Positions 1-9,896 of a stretch of 64,000 nucleotides of DNA are shown piece after piece (the stretch's first letter is position 1; every line of letters starts with the position of its first letter). This DNA comes from an uncultured SAR86 cluster bacterium. GTDB taxonomy: Bacteria; Pseudomonadota; Gammaproteobacteria; Magnimaribacterales; D2472. Under the pieces are notes generated by a model. It saw only the letters and a list, made by a program, of their open reading frames with translations, was not told the DNA's origin and searched no databases. A program made the translations under genes and the position numbers. Location: assembly GCA_902528875.1 (NCBI GenBank), contig CABZTX010000004.1, positions 1 through 64,000 on the forward strand. Direction: 5' to 3'.

Positions 1-1455
1 ACCCCTGTGAGAGGTTCAATTTTTGATAGAAATAATTTCCCATTAGCGGTTTCCGTAGTCAACTATGATTTATATGCATTAAAGGGATTTAATAAATCTC
101 AATTATTAAAATTATCAGAGATTACTGAAATAGATCCAGATTTCATTAATCAAGAATTTGAAAGAAAAACACTTTTAAAGAAAAGTATTTCAAATAAATT
201 ATTCCTAAGTATTAAAAAATTGAAGTTAAAAAATACAGAGATTGAAATAAGGCACAGCAGGCATTATCCATTGGGAGACCAAATCGCACCATTAATTGGT
301 TTTTATGGAAAAGATATGGCTCAAGAAGGCCTTGAAAAAAGTTATGACAATGTTTTATCAGGAGTAGTTGGAAAACAAAAGTATTTTAAGAATGCAAAAC
401 AAGAAATTATTTCTAAACCGATCGAAGTTTCTAAAACGATTCAAGGAACTGATGTTCATCTTACAATAGATGCAACAATTCAATTTTTTGCTTACAAGTA
501 TTTAGTTGAGGCAATTAAAAATAATAGGGCAAAATCAGGCACGGCAATAATTCTTGATAATAAGAATGGTGAAATTCTTGCAATGGCTAGTTATCCTTCT
601 TATAACCCCAATCATCCACAAAGAAAAATTCAGAAAAATAGAGTACTAGTTGATGCATATGAGTTAGGATCAGTTTTAAAGCCAATAGTGTTATCAAGAG
701 CGTTTGAAAATGAAATTATTGCACCTAATCAACTAATCGATATTCCAAGAAGACTAAGTTTAAATGATAAAGTTATTGTTGATTCAAAAGATCATCAACA
801 GTTAACACCAAAAGAAATAATAGCAGTTTCAAGCCAGATTGGAGCTTCAAAAATAGCTCTTGAACTTGGGTACGAAGAACTAAAAAAGAATTATTATAAA
901 TTTGGATTTACAAAACCAATATCTTTAAATTTTCCTTCTTCAGCGTTTGGTTATATGAATATTAAAGAGAATGTTATGGATAAGGAACTTGCAAGTTTGG
1001 GTTATGGTTATGGCTTAACCATAAGTCCTTTTCAAATTGCATCTGCGTATTCTGTTTTTGCAAATGGTGGAATTTTTAAAGATTTTAAAATTCTAAAAGA
1101 TCAAGAAGTTACCACAAGAAAAGTCATTTCACCTGAAACAGCACTTCATATATTAGACTCTCTTAGCATGGTGACTAAGGTTGGCACTGGAAGGTCTGCA
1201 GACATAAATGGTTTTTCTGAAGGAGGTAAAACAGGCACTGTTCATAGAGTTAGAGGAAGCTCAGGTTACGCAGAAGATTCTTATATGGCTTCATTTGTTG
1301 GGATAACTCCACTTAGTGATAAATCTTTAACAATCTTTGTATCTATTGATGAACCCTCTTTAAACTCCTACTCTGGTGGATCTGTTGCAGCACCAGTATT
1401 TTCAAAAATTGCAGAAAGCACACTTAATTATTTAGGATACTTTAAGGATGAATGA
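1..1455 (+). CDS. ftsI: Peptidoglycan D,D-transpeptidase FtsI (PBP3), 5' end cut off by window
   Basis: Septal class B penicillin-binding protein that crosslinks peptidoglycan at the division site with FtsW. The reading frame is open from base 1, so the GTG at 7 is only an internal valine codon; the RGSIFDR motif near it lies about 70 residues into FtsI proteins, so the membrane anchor is missing from view. The transpeptidase domain has the SVLK tetrad (nucleophile Ser codon at 670) and KTGT (1228-1239). The usual second motif SSN reads SSQ here (Gln codon 835-837). The gene heads the mur cluster and overlaps murE by 8 bp. The family call is secure. Confidence 0.95.
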   Translation, partial: TPVRGSIFDRNNFPLAVSVVNYDLYALKGFNKSQLLKLSEITEIDPDFINQEFERKTLLKKSISNKLFLSIKKLKLKNTEIEIRHSRHYPLGDQIAPLIGFYGKDMAQEGLEKSYDNVLSGVVGKQKYFKNAKQEIISKPIEVSKTIQGTDVHLTIDATIQFFAYKYLVEAIKNNRAKSGTAIILDNKNGEILAMASYPSYNPNHPQRKIQKNRVLVDAYELGSVLKPIVLSRAFENEIIAPNQLIDIPRRLSLNDKVIVDSKDHQQLTPKEIIAVSSQIGASKIALELGYEELKKNYYKFGFTKPISLNFPSSAFGYMNIKENVMDKELASLGYGYGLTISPFQIASAYSVFANGGIFKDFKILKDQEVTTRKVISPETALHILDSLSMVTKVGTGRSADINGFSEGGKTGTVHRVRGSSGYAEDSYMASFVGITPLSDKSLTIFVSIDEPSLNSYSGGSVAAPVFSKIAESTLNYLGYFKDE

Positions 1456-2914
1456 ATTAGAGGAAGCTTTAGGCATTAAATTACCTAAAAAAACTAAAAT
1501 TTCTTATGCTACAAACTCAACAAAAAAAATAAAAAAAGATACAATTTTTTTTGGTCTTGAAGGCTCAAATTGTCACGGAAGTGCCTATGCAGAAGAAGCA
1601 ATTAACTTAGGTGCATGCATTGTTGTTCACGATGATATAAATTTAAATGCGAAAAATAAGAAAATTTTTTATGTTAATAATTTAGAAAATAAAATTATTA
1701 ATTTTCTAAATTCCTTTTACGAAATTGATATAAATAAAAATTATTTTTTTACATTCACTGGTACAAATGGAAAAACATCTGTAGCTTACTTGTGTCATCA
1801 GCTGCTTGAAAACAAGAATTTTGAATCAATTTACGTTGGAACTCTTGGAATAAAAAGAAAAAAAAGTAAATTTGATAACTCATTTTCATCAAAAACAACA
1901 CCAGATATCTTTGAGTTATTTGAAATTATTAGCTCACTTAACTTAAATGGTCCAATAAATATATGTATTGAAATTTCTTCTCATGCACTCGACCAAAATA
2001 GACTCAGAGGTATCTCCTATTTGAATTCAGCTTCTATTTTAAATATAACAGGCGATCATTTAGATTATCATAAAAGTATATCTAGTTACATTGATGCAAA
2101 ATTTAAAATTTTTAAGATTAACTCTGCTACAAAACTCATCGATGCTAAGTTTTATAATTTAAAAAAAAATTATGTATATATTAAAGATAACGATTATAAG
2201 ATTACATCTGTCAGTAATAAGAATAATTCTTCAGATATTTTCTTTAATATAAACGAAATATCTCTACTTGAATGTAAATTCAATATTTTGATTAATAATC
2301 CTCCCAATGGCCAAGAGCATTTTAAAGGCAAAATTTTTAAATTTTCATGTTGTCTGTTTCCTGAATTCAATGTCAGTAATCTCGTTTTTGCAATTTGCTC
2401 GCTGGGGTTCGACCATTTTTCAGAAAATGATATTAATGATTTATCTTTTCTAAAACTACCTAAAGGCAGAGTAGAGTTAATAAAGAATATTCCTGCAAAA
2501 ATAATTATAGATTATGCTCATAATAGTAATGCTTTCAAAGTGCTTTTAAATTCAGTTGAACAATATTTTGATAATTTGATTGTTGTTTTTGGATGTGGGG
2601 GTAATAGGGATAAAACAAAGCGACCGAAAATGCTCAGTCAAGCTATAAAAAGTTCTTCCAAAGTAATCTTTACTTCTGATAATTCAAGAAATGAAAGTTT
2701 TAGCGATATTTTTGCAGATTCTAAAGTGGGAAATAAATTAGACAACGTAATTGCTATTGAGGACAGAAAAGAAGCTATTATTTATGGCAGTAAATTATTA
2801 GGCAAAAATGACTGTATGATTATTTTAGGTAAGGGTCACGAAGAAACTCAAGAAATAGCTGGAAAATTTCTTCATTATAGTGATCATGAGGTAGTTAATG
2901 AAATTTATAGCTAA
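1448..2914 (+). CDS. murE: UDP-MurNAc-L-Ala-D-Glu:meso-diaminopimelate ligase MurE
   Basis: Cytoplasmic Mur ligase adding meso-diaminopimelate to UDP-MurNAc-dipeptide. The length (488 aa) is normal. The ATP-binding loop GTNGKT is at residues 105-110. The amino-acid-selecting motif, DNPR in diaminopimelate enzymes, reads DNSR at 411-414, keeping the Arg that contacts the diaminopimelate carboxylate. A KGHE motif is at 462-465, also typical of diaminopimelate enzymes. The ATG lies inside the end of ftsI and the gene overlaps murF by 17 bp, so translation is probably coupled. Diaminopimelate specificity fits the dapA gene further along the window. Confidence 0.95.
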   Translation: MNELEEALGIKLPKKTKISYATNSTKKIKKDTIFFGLEGSNCHGSAYAEEAINLGACIVVHDDINLNAKNKKIFYVNNLENKIINFLNSFYEIDINKNYFFTFTGTNGKTSVAYLCHQLLENKNFESIYVGTLGIKRKKSKFDNSFSSKTTPDIFELFEIISSLNLNGPINICIEISSHALDQNRLRGISYLNSASILNITGDHLDYHKSISSYIDAKFKIFKINSATKLIDAKFYNLKKNYVYIKDNDYKITSVSNKNNSSDIFFNINEISLLECKFNILINNPPNGQEHFKGKIFKFSCCLFPEFNVSNLVFAICSLGFDHFSENDINDLSFLKLPKGRVELIKNIPAKIIIDYAHNSNAFKVLLNSVEQYFDNLIVVFGCGGNRDKTKRPKMLSQAIKSSSKVIFTSDNSRNESFSDIFADSKVGNKLDNVIAIEDRKEAIIYGSKLLGKNDCMIILGKGHEETQEIAGKFLHYSDHEVVNEIYS

Positions 2915-4238
2915 TACTAAAGATTTAGAAAAATATATTGGTAAAAAGATTCAAAAATATTTTTCCATTAAAGGCATTTCTATTGACTCCAGATCTTTAA
3001 AAAAGGGTTATATTTTTGTAGCTATAAAGGGAAAAAACTTTAACGGTAATGATTATGTTGAGGAGGCTCTAAAAAAAGGTGCAGTCATAGCAATAGTTGA
3101 TGATAAAAAATTTACCAGCTCAAAGAATAACAGGATTATTTATGTGAAAAATTCTATTTTGGCTTTGGGTAAGATAACCAAAAACATTATCAAAGAATAC
3201 AATGGAAAAGTAGTCGCTATAACAGGAAGCAATGGAAAAACATCTACTACAAGCATTATTTCTCAAACTATAAAAGGATCATCAAGCACTATTAAAAACT
3301 ATAATAATGAAATCGGGATGCCTTTAAGCGTTATAAATGCTTCTCCAAAATCAAATTCTTTGATTTTGGAAATTGGTGCCTCTAAATTTAATGATATTAA
3401 TTATTTAAGTAAGATATTAAGTCCAAATATTGGCATTATTACAAATATAGGAAACTCACATCTCGAAGCTTTAAAAAACACTAAAGGTGTTTTCAGAGCG
3501 AAGTCCGAAATTATTCAAAATATTAAAAGCAATGGCTATTTGATAGTTCCTTCTGAAAACAAACAACATATTGATTATTGGAAAAATGTTCGATCTGACA
3601 TAAAAGTATTAACTTTTGGAATGTGTAAGGCAGCAGATTTCTTCCCTACAAAAATAAATATAAATGAAAAAAGGATTAGTTTTTATATAAATTCAACACA
3701 CCTTAAAGCAAAAATATACATCAACACTATTATGGTAGGAGAACATAACATAAAAAATATTTTAGCCAGCTGCATTGCCCACTATTGTTTAAATTTAAAT
3801 CTAGAGAATTTTGCAATGATTATCAATTCAAAAAATTTAAAAAATATCAGATTGACTAAAACGAAATGGATAAGAGGATCAACTTTAATTGATGACTCTT
3901 ACAATGCAAATCCTGATTCAACAAAAAGATCTATTGATTTGCTAAGCCGTTATAAAAAAAGAACATTTTTAATTTTAGGAGATATGCTTGAATTAGGCAG
4001 GTACAGAAAAAAACTTCATAAAAATATTGGTGAATATGCAAATGCAAAAGGAATAGATGTAATGATTGGTTTTGGGAAGCTTACAAAGCATGCAATTGAT
4101 AGTTTTGGAAAAAATGGAATGTATTTTATAAAGGAAGAAGAATTAAAGGTCTATTTAAAAGAAAATATTACTTCAAAAGATGTTATCTTAATAAAAGGAT
4201 CTAGAGGAATGAAAATGGAGAGATTTATAAATGTTTGA
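2898..4238 (+). CDS. murF: UDP-MurNAc-tripeptide:D-Ala-D-Ala ligase MurF
   Basis: Adds the D-Ala-D-Ala dipeptide (made by Alr and Ddl, both encoded in this window) to the UDP-MurNAc-tripeptide, completing the cytoplasmic precursor. The protein has 446 aa, with a GSNGKT nucleotide-binding loop around residues 110-115 and the MurF-typical DDSYNANP motif around 332-339. It overlaps murE by 17 bp and mraY by 8 bp. The P-loop glycine is intact, unlike in murD nearby. Nothing else is unusual. Confidence 0.95.
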   Translation: MKFIANTKDLEKYIGKKIQKYFSIKGISIDSRSLKKGYIFVAIKGKNFNGNDYVEEALKKGAVIAIVDDKKFTSSKNNRIIYVKNSILALGKITKNIIKEYNGKVVAITGSNGKTSTTSIISQTIKGSSSTIKNYNNEIGMPLSVINASPKSNSLILEIGASKFNDINYLSKILSPNIGIITNIGNSHLEALKNTKGVFRAKSEIIQNIKSNGYLIVPSENKQHIDYWKNVRSDIKVLTFGMCKAADFFPTKININEKRISFYINSTHLKAKIYINTIMVGEHNIKNILASCIAHYCLNLNLENFAMIINSKNLKNIRLTKTKWIRGSTLIDDSYNANPDSTKRSIDLLSRYKKRTFLILGDMLELGRYRKKLHKNIGEYANAKGIDVMIGFGKLTKHAIDSFGKNGMYFIKEEELKVYLKENITSKDVILIKGSRGMKMERFINV

Positions 4239-5316
4239 GTATTTAGGAACAGTTCTTGTATCCTTTGATCCAGGTTTTGATGTATTAAGATACCTTACAG
4301 TTAGAACTATAGGTGGAACTTTGACTGCATTATTGATTTCAATTTTATTGGGACCATTAATAATTAATATCCTTAAATCTATTCAGTTTGAGCAGTTTGT
4401 AAGAAAAGACGGCCCAGAATCTCATTTAAAAAAATCTGGAACACCTACAATGGGTGGGTTATTAATTTTATTTTCTTTAACAATTTCTACTCTCCTTTGG
4501 GCAGACCTTGGAAATAGATATATTTGGGTAGTATTAGGAGTAACTATAGGGTTTTCAATAATTGGTTTCCTTGATGATTTCTTAAAAATTAAAAATAAGA
4601 ACTCAGATGGATTGACTTCAAAACAAAAAATTATATCGCAATCTATGATCGCGTTCATAAGTATGTTTTATTTATATTATTCTGCAGAAATTACTCCAGA
4701 GATTTCTTTCATTGTTCCATTTTTTAAAGATTTTATTATCCCAATGTCTCCATTTATTTTTATTTCTTTTGGAATGTTTGTTCTTATAGGCTCCTCAAAC
4801 GCTGTGAATCTGACTGATGGTTTAGATGGACTTGCTATTCTTCCTTCAGTCTTAATTGGAGGAGCACTAGGCTTGATAGCATATGCAATGGGTAATCAGT
4901 TAATAGCAGATTATTTATATCTTCCTCATCTTCCTTTATCTGGCGAATTGATAGTTTTTTGTGGTGCTTTAATAGGATCTGGAATAGGATTTTTATGGTA
5001 CAACACTTATCCCGCTCAACTTTTCATGGGTGATATTGGTTCGTTAACCCTTGGTGCAGTTTTAGGGATTATGGCAATAATTTTAAGACATGAACTTGTT
5101 TTTGCAATAATGGCAGGTGTTTTTGTAATTGAAACACTCAGCGTTGCAATCCAAGTTATATCGTTTAAAACGAGGGGAAAGAGAGTATTCTTAATGGCAC
5201 CAATTCATCATCATTATGAACTCAAAGGATATGCGGAACCTAAAATAATTGTACGCTTTTGGATAATAACCCTTGTTTTGATTCTTGTTGCTCTTGCTAC
5301 GCTTAAATTACGATAA
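4231..5316 (+). CDS. mraY: Phospho-N-acetylmuramoyl-pentapeptide transferase MraY
   Basis: Integral membrane enzyme that moves phospho-MurNAc-pentapeptide onto undecaprenyl phosphate, giving lipid I. The length (361 aa) matches the family. The catalytic aspartate pair in FLDDFLKI is at residues 115-116, NLTDGLDGLA follows in the middle, FMGDIGS has its Asp near 268, and the MAPIHHHYE motif is near the C-terminus. Many hydrophobic segments are visible. It sits between murF and murD in the usual dcw order, overlapping murF by 8 bp. Confidence 0.96.
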   Translation: MFEYLGTVLVSFDPGFDVLRYLTVRTIGGTLTALLISILLGPLIINILKSIQFEQFVRKDGPESHLKKSGTPTMGGLLILFSLTISTLLWADLGNRYIWVVLGVTIGFSIIGFLDDFLKIKNKNSDGLTSKQKIISQSMIAFISMFYLYYSAEITPEISFIVPFFKDFIIPMSPFIFISFGMFVLIGSSNAVNLTDGLDGLAILPSVLIGGALGLIAYAMGNQLIADYLYLPHLPLSGELIVFCGALIGSGIGFLWYNTYPAQLFMGDIGSLTLGAVLGIMAIILRHELVFAIMAGVFVIETLSVAIQVISFKTRGKRVFLMAPIHHHYELKGYAEPKIIVRFWIITLVLILVALATLKLR

Positions 5317-5322
5317 ATACTT

Positions 5323-6351
5323 ATGAAATCACTTATTTATGGTTATGGCGAGACCGGAAAATCTTTTGAAAGATATTTAATTAAAAAAAAATTAAAATAT
5401 GATATTTTTGATATAAATATTCCTGAACTTAATAAAAATTATAAACTCAAAAGTTATAATCAAATCTTATGTAGTCCTGGTATTCCAAAAGAAATATTTG
5501 AAAATTTAAAAAAAGCTAATAAGAATGTTTTAACTGACATAGATATTTTTTTTAAAGAAGACAATTCTATTAAAATTGGTATAACTGGCACTAATCGAAA
5601 AAGTACTACAGCATATCATTTGCATCAGTTGTTTAATATCTATAGTTCATCAAACCTTATTGGAAATATTGGAAACACAATGTTGGATAACATTAATAAT
5701 AATAGAGACTACTCTGTGATTGAGTTATCAAGCTTTCAACTAGATAAAATGAAAAAAAATAATTTAGATTATGGGATTTTATTAAATATTGATATTGATC
5801 ATCTGGATTATCACGGGGACTTTGAGTTATACAAACTTGCTAAAGAAAAAATCTTACAAGCAAAAAAAAGTATTTCATTTGAAATGGATCCATATATATT
5901 ATTTAATTGGATAACAAAATCAAAAGCTAAAGAAATTAAACTTAAGAATCTCCCTTATAGATTTGAGTCTATTTCTAATAGAATCATTAATGACTCAAAA
6001 TCTACTAATTCACACGCATTATTTTATGCCTTGAGGAAAGCAAACAAAATATTTGACTCAGACTACATCCTAATAGTTTGTGGAGATCCAAAAAAAGAGA
6101 AGTTCAGAGAGATATTTATTGATGGTCCAAACGAAGTTTTAATTTTTGGCAAACATTTAAATGAACTAAACAAATGTATACAGAATAGTAATAAGCATTC
6201 ATTTGAAACTCTTCAAGAATTACTTATTTTCATTAAAAATAAAAACAAACTACAAAATATTTTATTTTCCCCAGGATATCCCAGCGGAAAAGATTATAAA
6301 AATTTTATTGAGCGGGGTGAGGCCTTTGATTCCTTTGCAAAAAATATATAA
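5323..6351 (+). CDS. murD: Reduced UDP-MurNAc-L-Ala:D-Glu ligase MurD
   Basis: Position between mraY and ftsW and its motifs identify MurD: ELSSFQLD, DHLDYH, a candidate carbamylated Lys (K174), PYRFE (R213), NDSKSTN, and a C-terminal SPGYPSGKDYKNF. At 342 aa it is about 95 residues shorter than typical MurD. K174 to R213 spans about 39 residues, versus about 104 between the equivalent residues in E. coli, so the HN-containing part of the central domain is gone. The P-loop reads GTNRKST: the normally invariant Gly before Lys is Arg (codon CGA at 5596-5598). It is either an adapted minimal ligase or a gene with an impaired active site. Confidence 0.85.
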   Translation: MKSLIYGYGETGKSFERYLIKKKLKYDIFDINIPELNKNYKLKSYNQILCSPGIPKEIFENLKKANKNVLTDIDIFFKEDNSIKIGITGTNRKSTTAYHLHQLFNIYSSSNLIGNIGNTMLDNINNNRDYSVIELSSFQLDKMKKNNLDYGILLNIDIDHLDYHGDFELYKLAKEKILQAKKSISFEMDPYILFNWITKSKAKEIKLKNLPYRFESISNRIINDSKSTNSHALFYALRKANKIFDSDYILIVCGDPKKEKFREIFIDGPNEVLIFGKHLNELNKCIQNSNKHSFETLQELLIFIKNKNKLQNILFSPGYPSGKDYKNFIERGEAFDSFAKNI

Positions 6352-7461
6352 ATGAAAATATCTAAAAACGATATTCTAATTATTTTTCCATTATGTTCTT
6401 TAATTATTTTTGGATTGATTATGGTTACTTCCTCTAGTATTTATATAGCGGAAGATATGACATCTAATCCTTTTTATTTCGCACAAAGACAATCATTTTT
6501 TTTGGCCATAGGAATAATTGTTTTGTTAGCATTTTTACTGATCCCATCTGAATATTTATTTAAAACTGATTGGATATTTATGCTACTTAGTATTCTATTA
6601 TTGATAGCCCTGTTTTTACCAGATATCGGTACAAGTGTTAATGGAAGTATTAGATGGATAAGAATTGGACCAATCAACGTACAACCATCTGAAATTTGTA
6701 AACTCAGTTTAATTTTATATATCTCAGGATATTCTGTGAGAAGAATGTCAGAAATTAATTCTTTAAGAAGTTTTTTAAAACCATTAATTCTTTTATTTAT
6801 TATTTCAGTATTAATTATGGGACAACCAGATCTTGGCTCTACTGCGATTATATGTATATTAGTTGTTGGAATTCTTTTTTATGCAGGAATCTCATTTTTT
6901 CAATTAATTTTACTCAGTTTGTTAATAGCACTATTAGGATATCTTGCAATATCAACATCACCAATGAGACTTGCGAGAGTTCTAGCTTTTACTGATCCAT
7001 TTGCTACTGATGTTGTTCAAAACGCTGGATGGCAACTTTCTAATTCTTTAATAAGCATTGGTCAAGGTGGCTGGCTGGGAGTTGGACTTGGAAATAGTTT
7101 TCAGAAGAGTTTTTTCTTGCCAGAAGCTCACACAGATTTCATCTTTGCGATTCTTATTGAAGAGCTTGGCATATTAGGAGGCTTAATTTTGATATCTTTA
7201 TATGTAACTCTTTTTATTGGATTATTATCAATAGCATTCGATTCTTTTAAAAAGAGTAGGCCTTTTCAAGGCTACACGATTTTTGGTATTTTTCTTCTGT
7301 TAGTAATACAAGTTTTTTTTAATATTGCAGTAAATATAGGTTTATTACCCACTAAAGGTTTAACACTTCCGTTTATAAGTTATGGAGGCACAAGTATTAT
7401 TATAATGTTATCTTTAATGGGCATTGTTCTAAGAATTAATAATGAAAATAAGTTACTTTAA
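6352..7461 (+). CDS. ftsW: Septal peptidoglycan polymerase FtsW (SEDS family)
   Basis: Polytopic SEDS-family glycosyltransferase that polymerises lipid II at the septum in partnership with FtsI, encoded at the start of this cluster. It has 369 aa with about ten hydrophobic segments. The QPDLGST motif around residues 158-164, the GWQLSNSLISIGQGGW stretch and the C-terminal LPTKGLTLPFISYGGTS signature are all present. The ATG directly follows the murD stop codon and the gene ends 3 bp before murG. Some ftsW genes are confused with rodA, but position in the dcw cluster supports FtsW. Confidence 0.94.
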   Translation: MKISKNDILIIFPLCSLIIFGLIMVTSSSIYIAEDMTSNPFYFAQRQSFFLAIGIIVLLAFLLIPSEYLFKTDWIFMLLSILLLIALFLPDIGTSVNGSIRWIRIGPINVQPSEICKLSLILYISGYSVRRMSEINSLRSFLKPLILLFIISVLIMGQPDLGSTAIICILVVGILFYAGISFFQLILLSLLIALLGYLAISTSPMRLARVLAFTDPFATDVVQNAGWQLSNSLISIGQGGWLGVGLGNSFQKSFFLPEAHTDFIFAILIEELGILGGLILISLYVTLFIGLLSIAFDSFKKSRPFQGYTIFGIFLLLVIQVFFNIAVNIGLLPTKGLTLPFISYGGTSIIIMLSLMGIVLRINNENKLL

Positions 7462-7464
7462 AAA

Positions 7465-8505
7465 ATGAAATTATTAATAGTAGCAGCTAAAACAGGTGGC
7501 CACATATATCCTGCAGTATCAGTAGCGAAAGAGCTAATTAAAAATAATCATAAATTAATTCTTCTTGGTACAGGTAATTTTATTGAAAAGAATGCTTACA
7601 ATGAATTAAATTCTAAGCTTTACTCTATACCGATGGAAGGTTTTAGAGGTTCTAGCTTTTTTAAAAAGCTGAAAGTTACTTTTCAGATATTTAAAAATAT
7701 CTTTTATGTAATAAAAATAATTAATAAAGAAAAAATTGATGCAATGATTGGATTTGGAGGATTTATTACTGTTCCTGCTGGCTTTGCTTGCTTTTTTAAA
7801 AGAGTACCTATCTATATTCATGAACAAAACGCAGTTATGGGATCTGCTAATAAATTACTTGCTAAAATTTCTAGAATAAACTTTCTTGGGTTTGATGGAA
7901 TAAATCTTAAAAATTCAATTGCTTCTGGTAATCCTATAAGAGAAGAATATTCAAATAATAAAGATTATCAAGAAAATTCTAAGGAGATTAAAATCTATGT
8001 GACTGGCGGAAGTCAAGGAGCAAAATTTATTAATGAAGATATTCCAAAAGCATTAACGGAACTACCATTTAATTTAAAAATTAAACACCAGTGTGGGATG
8101 AATAATATTGAAATTGTTAATAAATTTTATAGCTCGCATAGACCAAACATTGAAATAGTTGAATTTTATAATAATCCAGCTGAGCAAATATTATGGTCTG
8201 ATTTTGTAATATCTAGAGGAGGAGCTCTTAGTTTGTCTGAAATTTCATCTATGAGGAGAGGCGCCCTAATTGTCCCTTTACCAACATCAATAGATAATCA
8301 TCAATTTAAAAATGCAAAAAGCATCGAAAAAATTGGCATGTGCGTTATACATGAACAAAAAGATGGACAAGGGGAATTAATAAATAAATTAAAAAGTATT
8401 TTAGACAATAAAATTTATGCTGAATGGAAAAAAATAGAAAATAAAAATCACCATCAAGCATCTAAAATAATAGTCACAAATATAGAGAAAGATTTACAAA
8501 TATGA
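7465..8505 (+). CDS. murG: UDP-GlcNAc transferase MurG
   Basis: Peripheral membrane glycosyltransferase converting lipid I to lipid II. It has 346 aa. The N-terminal glycine loop reads KTGGHIYPA, with Lys-Thr where many homologues have two glycines and Thr. GGSQGAKFIN opens the C-terminal Rossmann domain, and RGGALSLSEI forms the UDP-GlcNAc site. The Gly-rich GFGGF and HEQNA motifs, typical of MurG, lie in the first domain. It overlaps murC by 4 bp in normal dcw order. Confidence 0.95.
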   Translation: MKLLIVAAKTGGHIYPAVSVAKELIKNNHKLILLGTGNFIEKNAYNELNSKLYSIPMEGFRGSSFFKKLKVTFQIFKNIFYVIKIINKEKIDAMIGFGGFITVPAGFACFFKRVPIYIHEQNAVMGSANKLLAKISRINFLGFDGINLKNSIASGNPIREEYSNNKDYQENSKEIKIYVTGGSQGAKFINEDIPKALTELPFNLKIKHQCGMNNIEIVNKFYSSHRPNIEIVEFYNNPAEQILWSDFVISRGGALSLSEISSMRRGALIVPLPTSIDNHQFKNAKSIEKIGMCVIHEQKDGQGELINKLKSILDNKIYAEWKKIENKNHHQASKIIVTNIEKDLQI

Positions 8506-9896
8506 AACCTTTCAAGAAAGTAAAGAAGATTCATTTTATAGGAATTGGTGGGGCTGGAATGATTGGAATAGCAAAAGTTTTATTGCAAAAAGGCTACAAA
8601 ATTTCAGGCTCAGATATCTTGGACTCAGTCGACCTTAAAAAGCTAAGAAAAGATGGAGCAAAAGTTTTTATTGGTCATTCAAAGAAAAATATTAAAGGCA
8701 CAAATCTAGTTGTAATTTCTTCAGCAATAGATAAAAAAAATCCGGAACTTATTCAGGCCAAGAATGAATCAATAACAATAATACCAAGAGCGGAAATGCT
8801 CGGAAGTATTATGATTGGTTATGAAAGTATTGCTGTTGCAGGCAGTCACGGTAAAACTTCAACAACTAGTATGATTGCAAAAATTATAAGCATGGCAAAT
8901 TTAAGCCCAACATATGTTGTTGGTGGTAAGGTATTAAGTTCTGACAAAAACTCTCATCTTGGAGATGGTAAATATATTGTTGTTGAGGCTGATGAAAGTG
9001 ATGGAACATTCACGCATCTTCAGCCCGACGTTGCTGTTATTACAAATATCAATGACGATCATTTGGTTCATTATGATAATAGTTTTGAAAAACTTTTAGA
9101 TTCATTTGTGATGTTTGCTGAAAATGTTCCCTTTTACGGTTATATGGTTATTAATGGAGATGATAAAAATGTAAAAAAAATCTCAAAAAGAATTTCAAGA
9201 ACTCAAATTACTTTTGGGGAATCTAAAAATAATAACTATAGGATTAATAACATTAATTCAAAAAAAGGAAAACAACATTTTGAAATTTTTGATAAAAGAA
9301 ATAAAAAGTCTCATAAGTTTATTATTAACTTACCAGGTAAACATAATGTCTTTAATGCTGCAGCATCAATTAGTGTTGGACTGGAAGAAGGAATACCAAT
9401 TAATGCTATTAAAAAAGGGATAAGAGAATACTCAGGTGTTGGAAGAAGGTATGAAAAACACTTAATTAAAATTGAATCTAAACAAATAATTCTAATTGAT
9501 GATTATGGTCATCATCCTCTTGAAATTCAGTCAAATATAAATGCGTACAGGGAGGAGTTTCCAAACAAAAAAGTATGTATGATTTTTCAGCCTCACAGAT
9601 TTTCAAGAACTGCACAATTTTTTGAAGACTTTATAAATACTCTTAAAAGAACAGACTTGTTAATATTATTAGACATTTACCCTGCTAGTGAAAAACCCAT
9701 CAAAGGAATTAACTCTAAGATTATTGAAGAAACACTCAAACAAAATGGACACAAAGATATAACTTATGTAAAAAATCATAATGATATTCATAATATAATT
9801 CTCAAGAAAAAAGATGCATTTGATATATTAGTTACGCAAGGTGCGGGAAGTATTTCAAATGTATGCGAATCTTTAAAGAATAAATGGATAAGCTGA
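8502..9896 (+). CDS. murC: UDP-N-acetylmuramate:L-alanine ligase MurC
   Basis: First Mur ligase, adding L-Ala to UDP-MurNAc in the cytoplasm. It has 464 aa. The N-terminal dinucleotide-type motif GIGGAGMIG binds the UDP substrate. The P-loop is GSHGKTST, with the His that is characteristic of MurC, and an EADESDGTF motif follows. HNVFNAAAS and DDYGHHP are also family-typical. It overlaps murG by 4 bp and ddl by 13 bp. All expected catalytic motifs are present, in contrast to MurD. Confidence 0.96.
   Translation: MKPFKKVKKIHFIGIGGAGMIGIAKVLLQKGYKISGSDILDSVDLKKLRKDGAKVFIGHSKKNIKGTNLVVISSAIDKKNPELIQAKNESITIIPRAEMLGSIMIGYESIAVAGSHGKTSTTSMIAKIISMANLSPTYVVGGKVLSSDKNSHLGDGKYIVVEADESDGTFTHLQPDVAVITNINDDHLVHYDNSFEKLLDSFVMFAENVPFYGYMVINGDDKNVKKISKRISRTQITFGESKNNNYRINNINSKKGKQHFEIFDKRNKKSHKFIINLPGKHNVFNAAASISVGLEEGIPINAIKKGIREYSGVGRRYEKHLIKIESKQIILIDDYGHHPLEIQSNINAYREEFPNKKVCMIFQPHRFSRTAQFFEDFINTLKRTDLLILLDIYPASEKPIKGINSKIIEETLKQNGHKDITYVKNHNDIHNIILKKKDAFDILVTQGAGSISNVCESLKNKWIS

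Noticed and set aside
2678-2689. MurE DNSR instead of DNPR as a change of amino-acid specificity
   Set aside because: The Arg that selects diaminopimelate and the later KGHE motif are kept, and Pal and DapA in the window also fit diaminopimelate; Pro to Ser alone is weak evidence.
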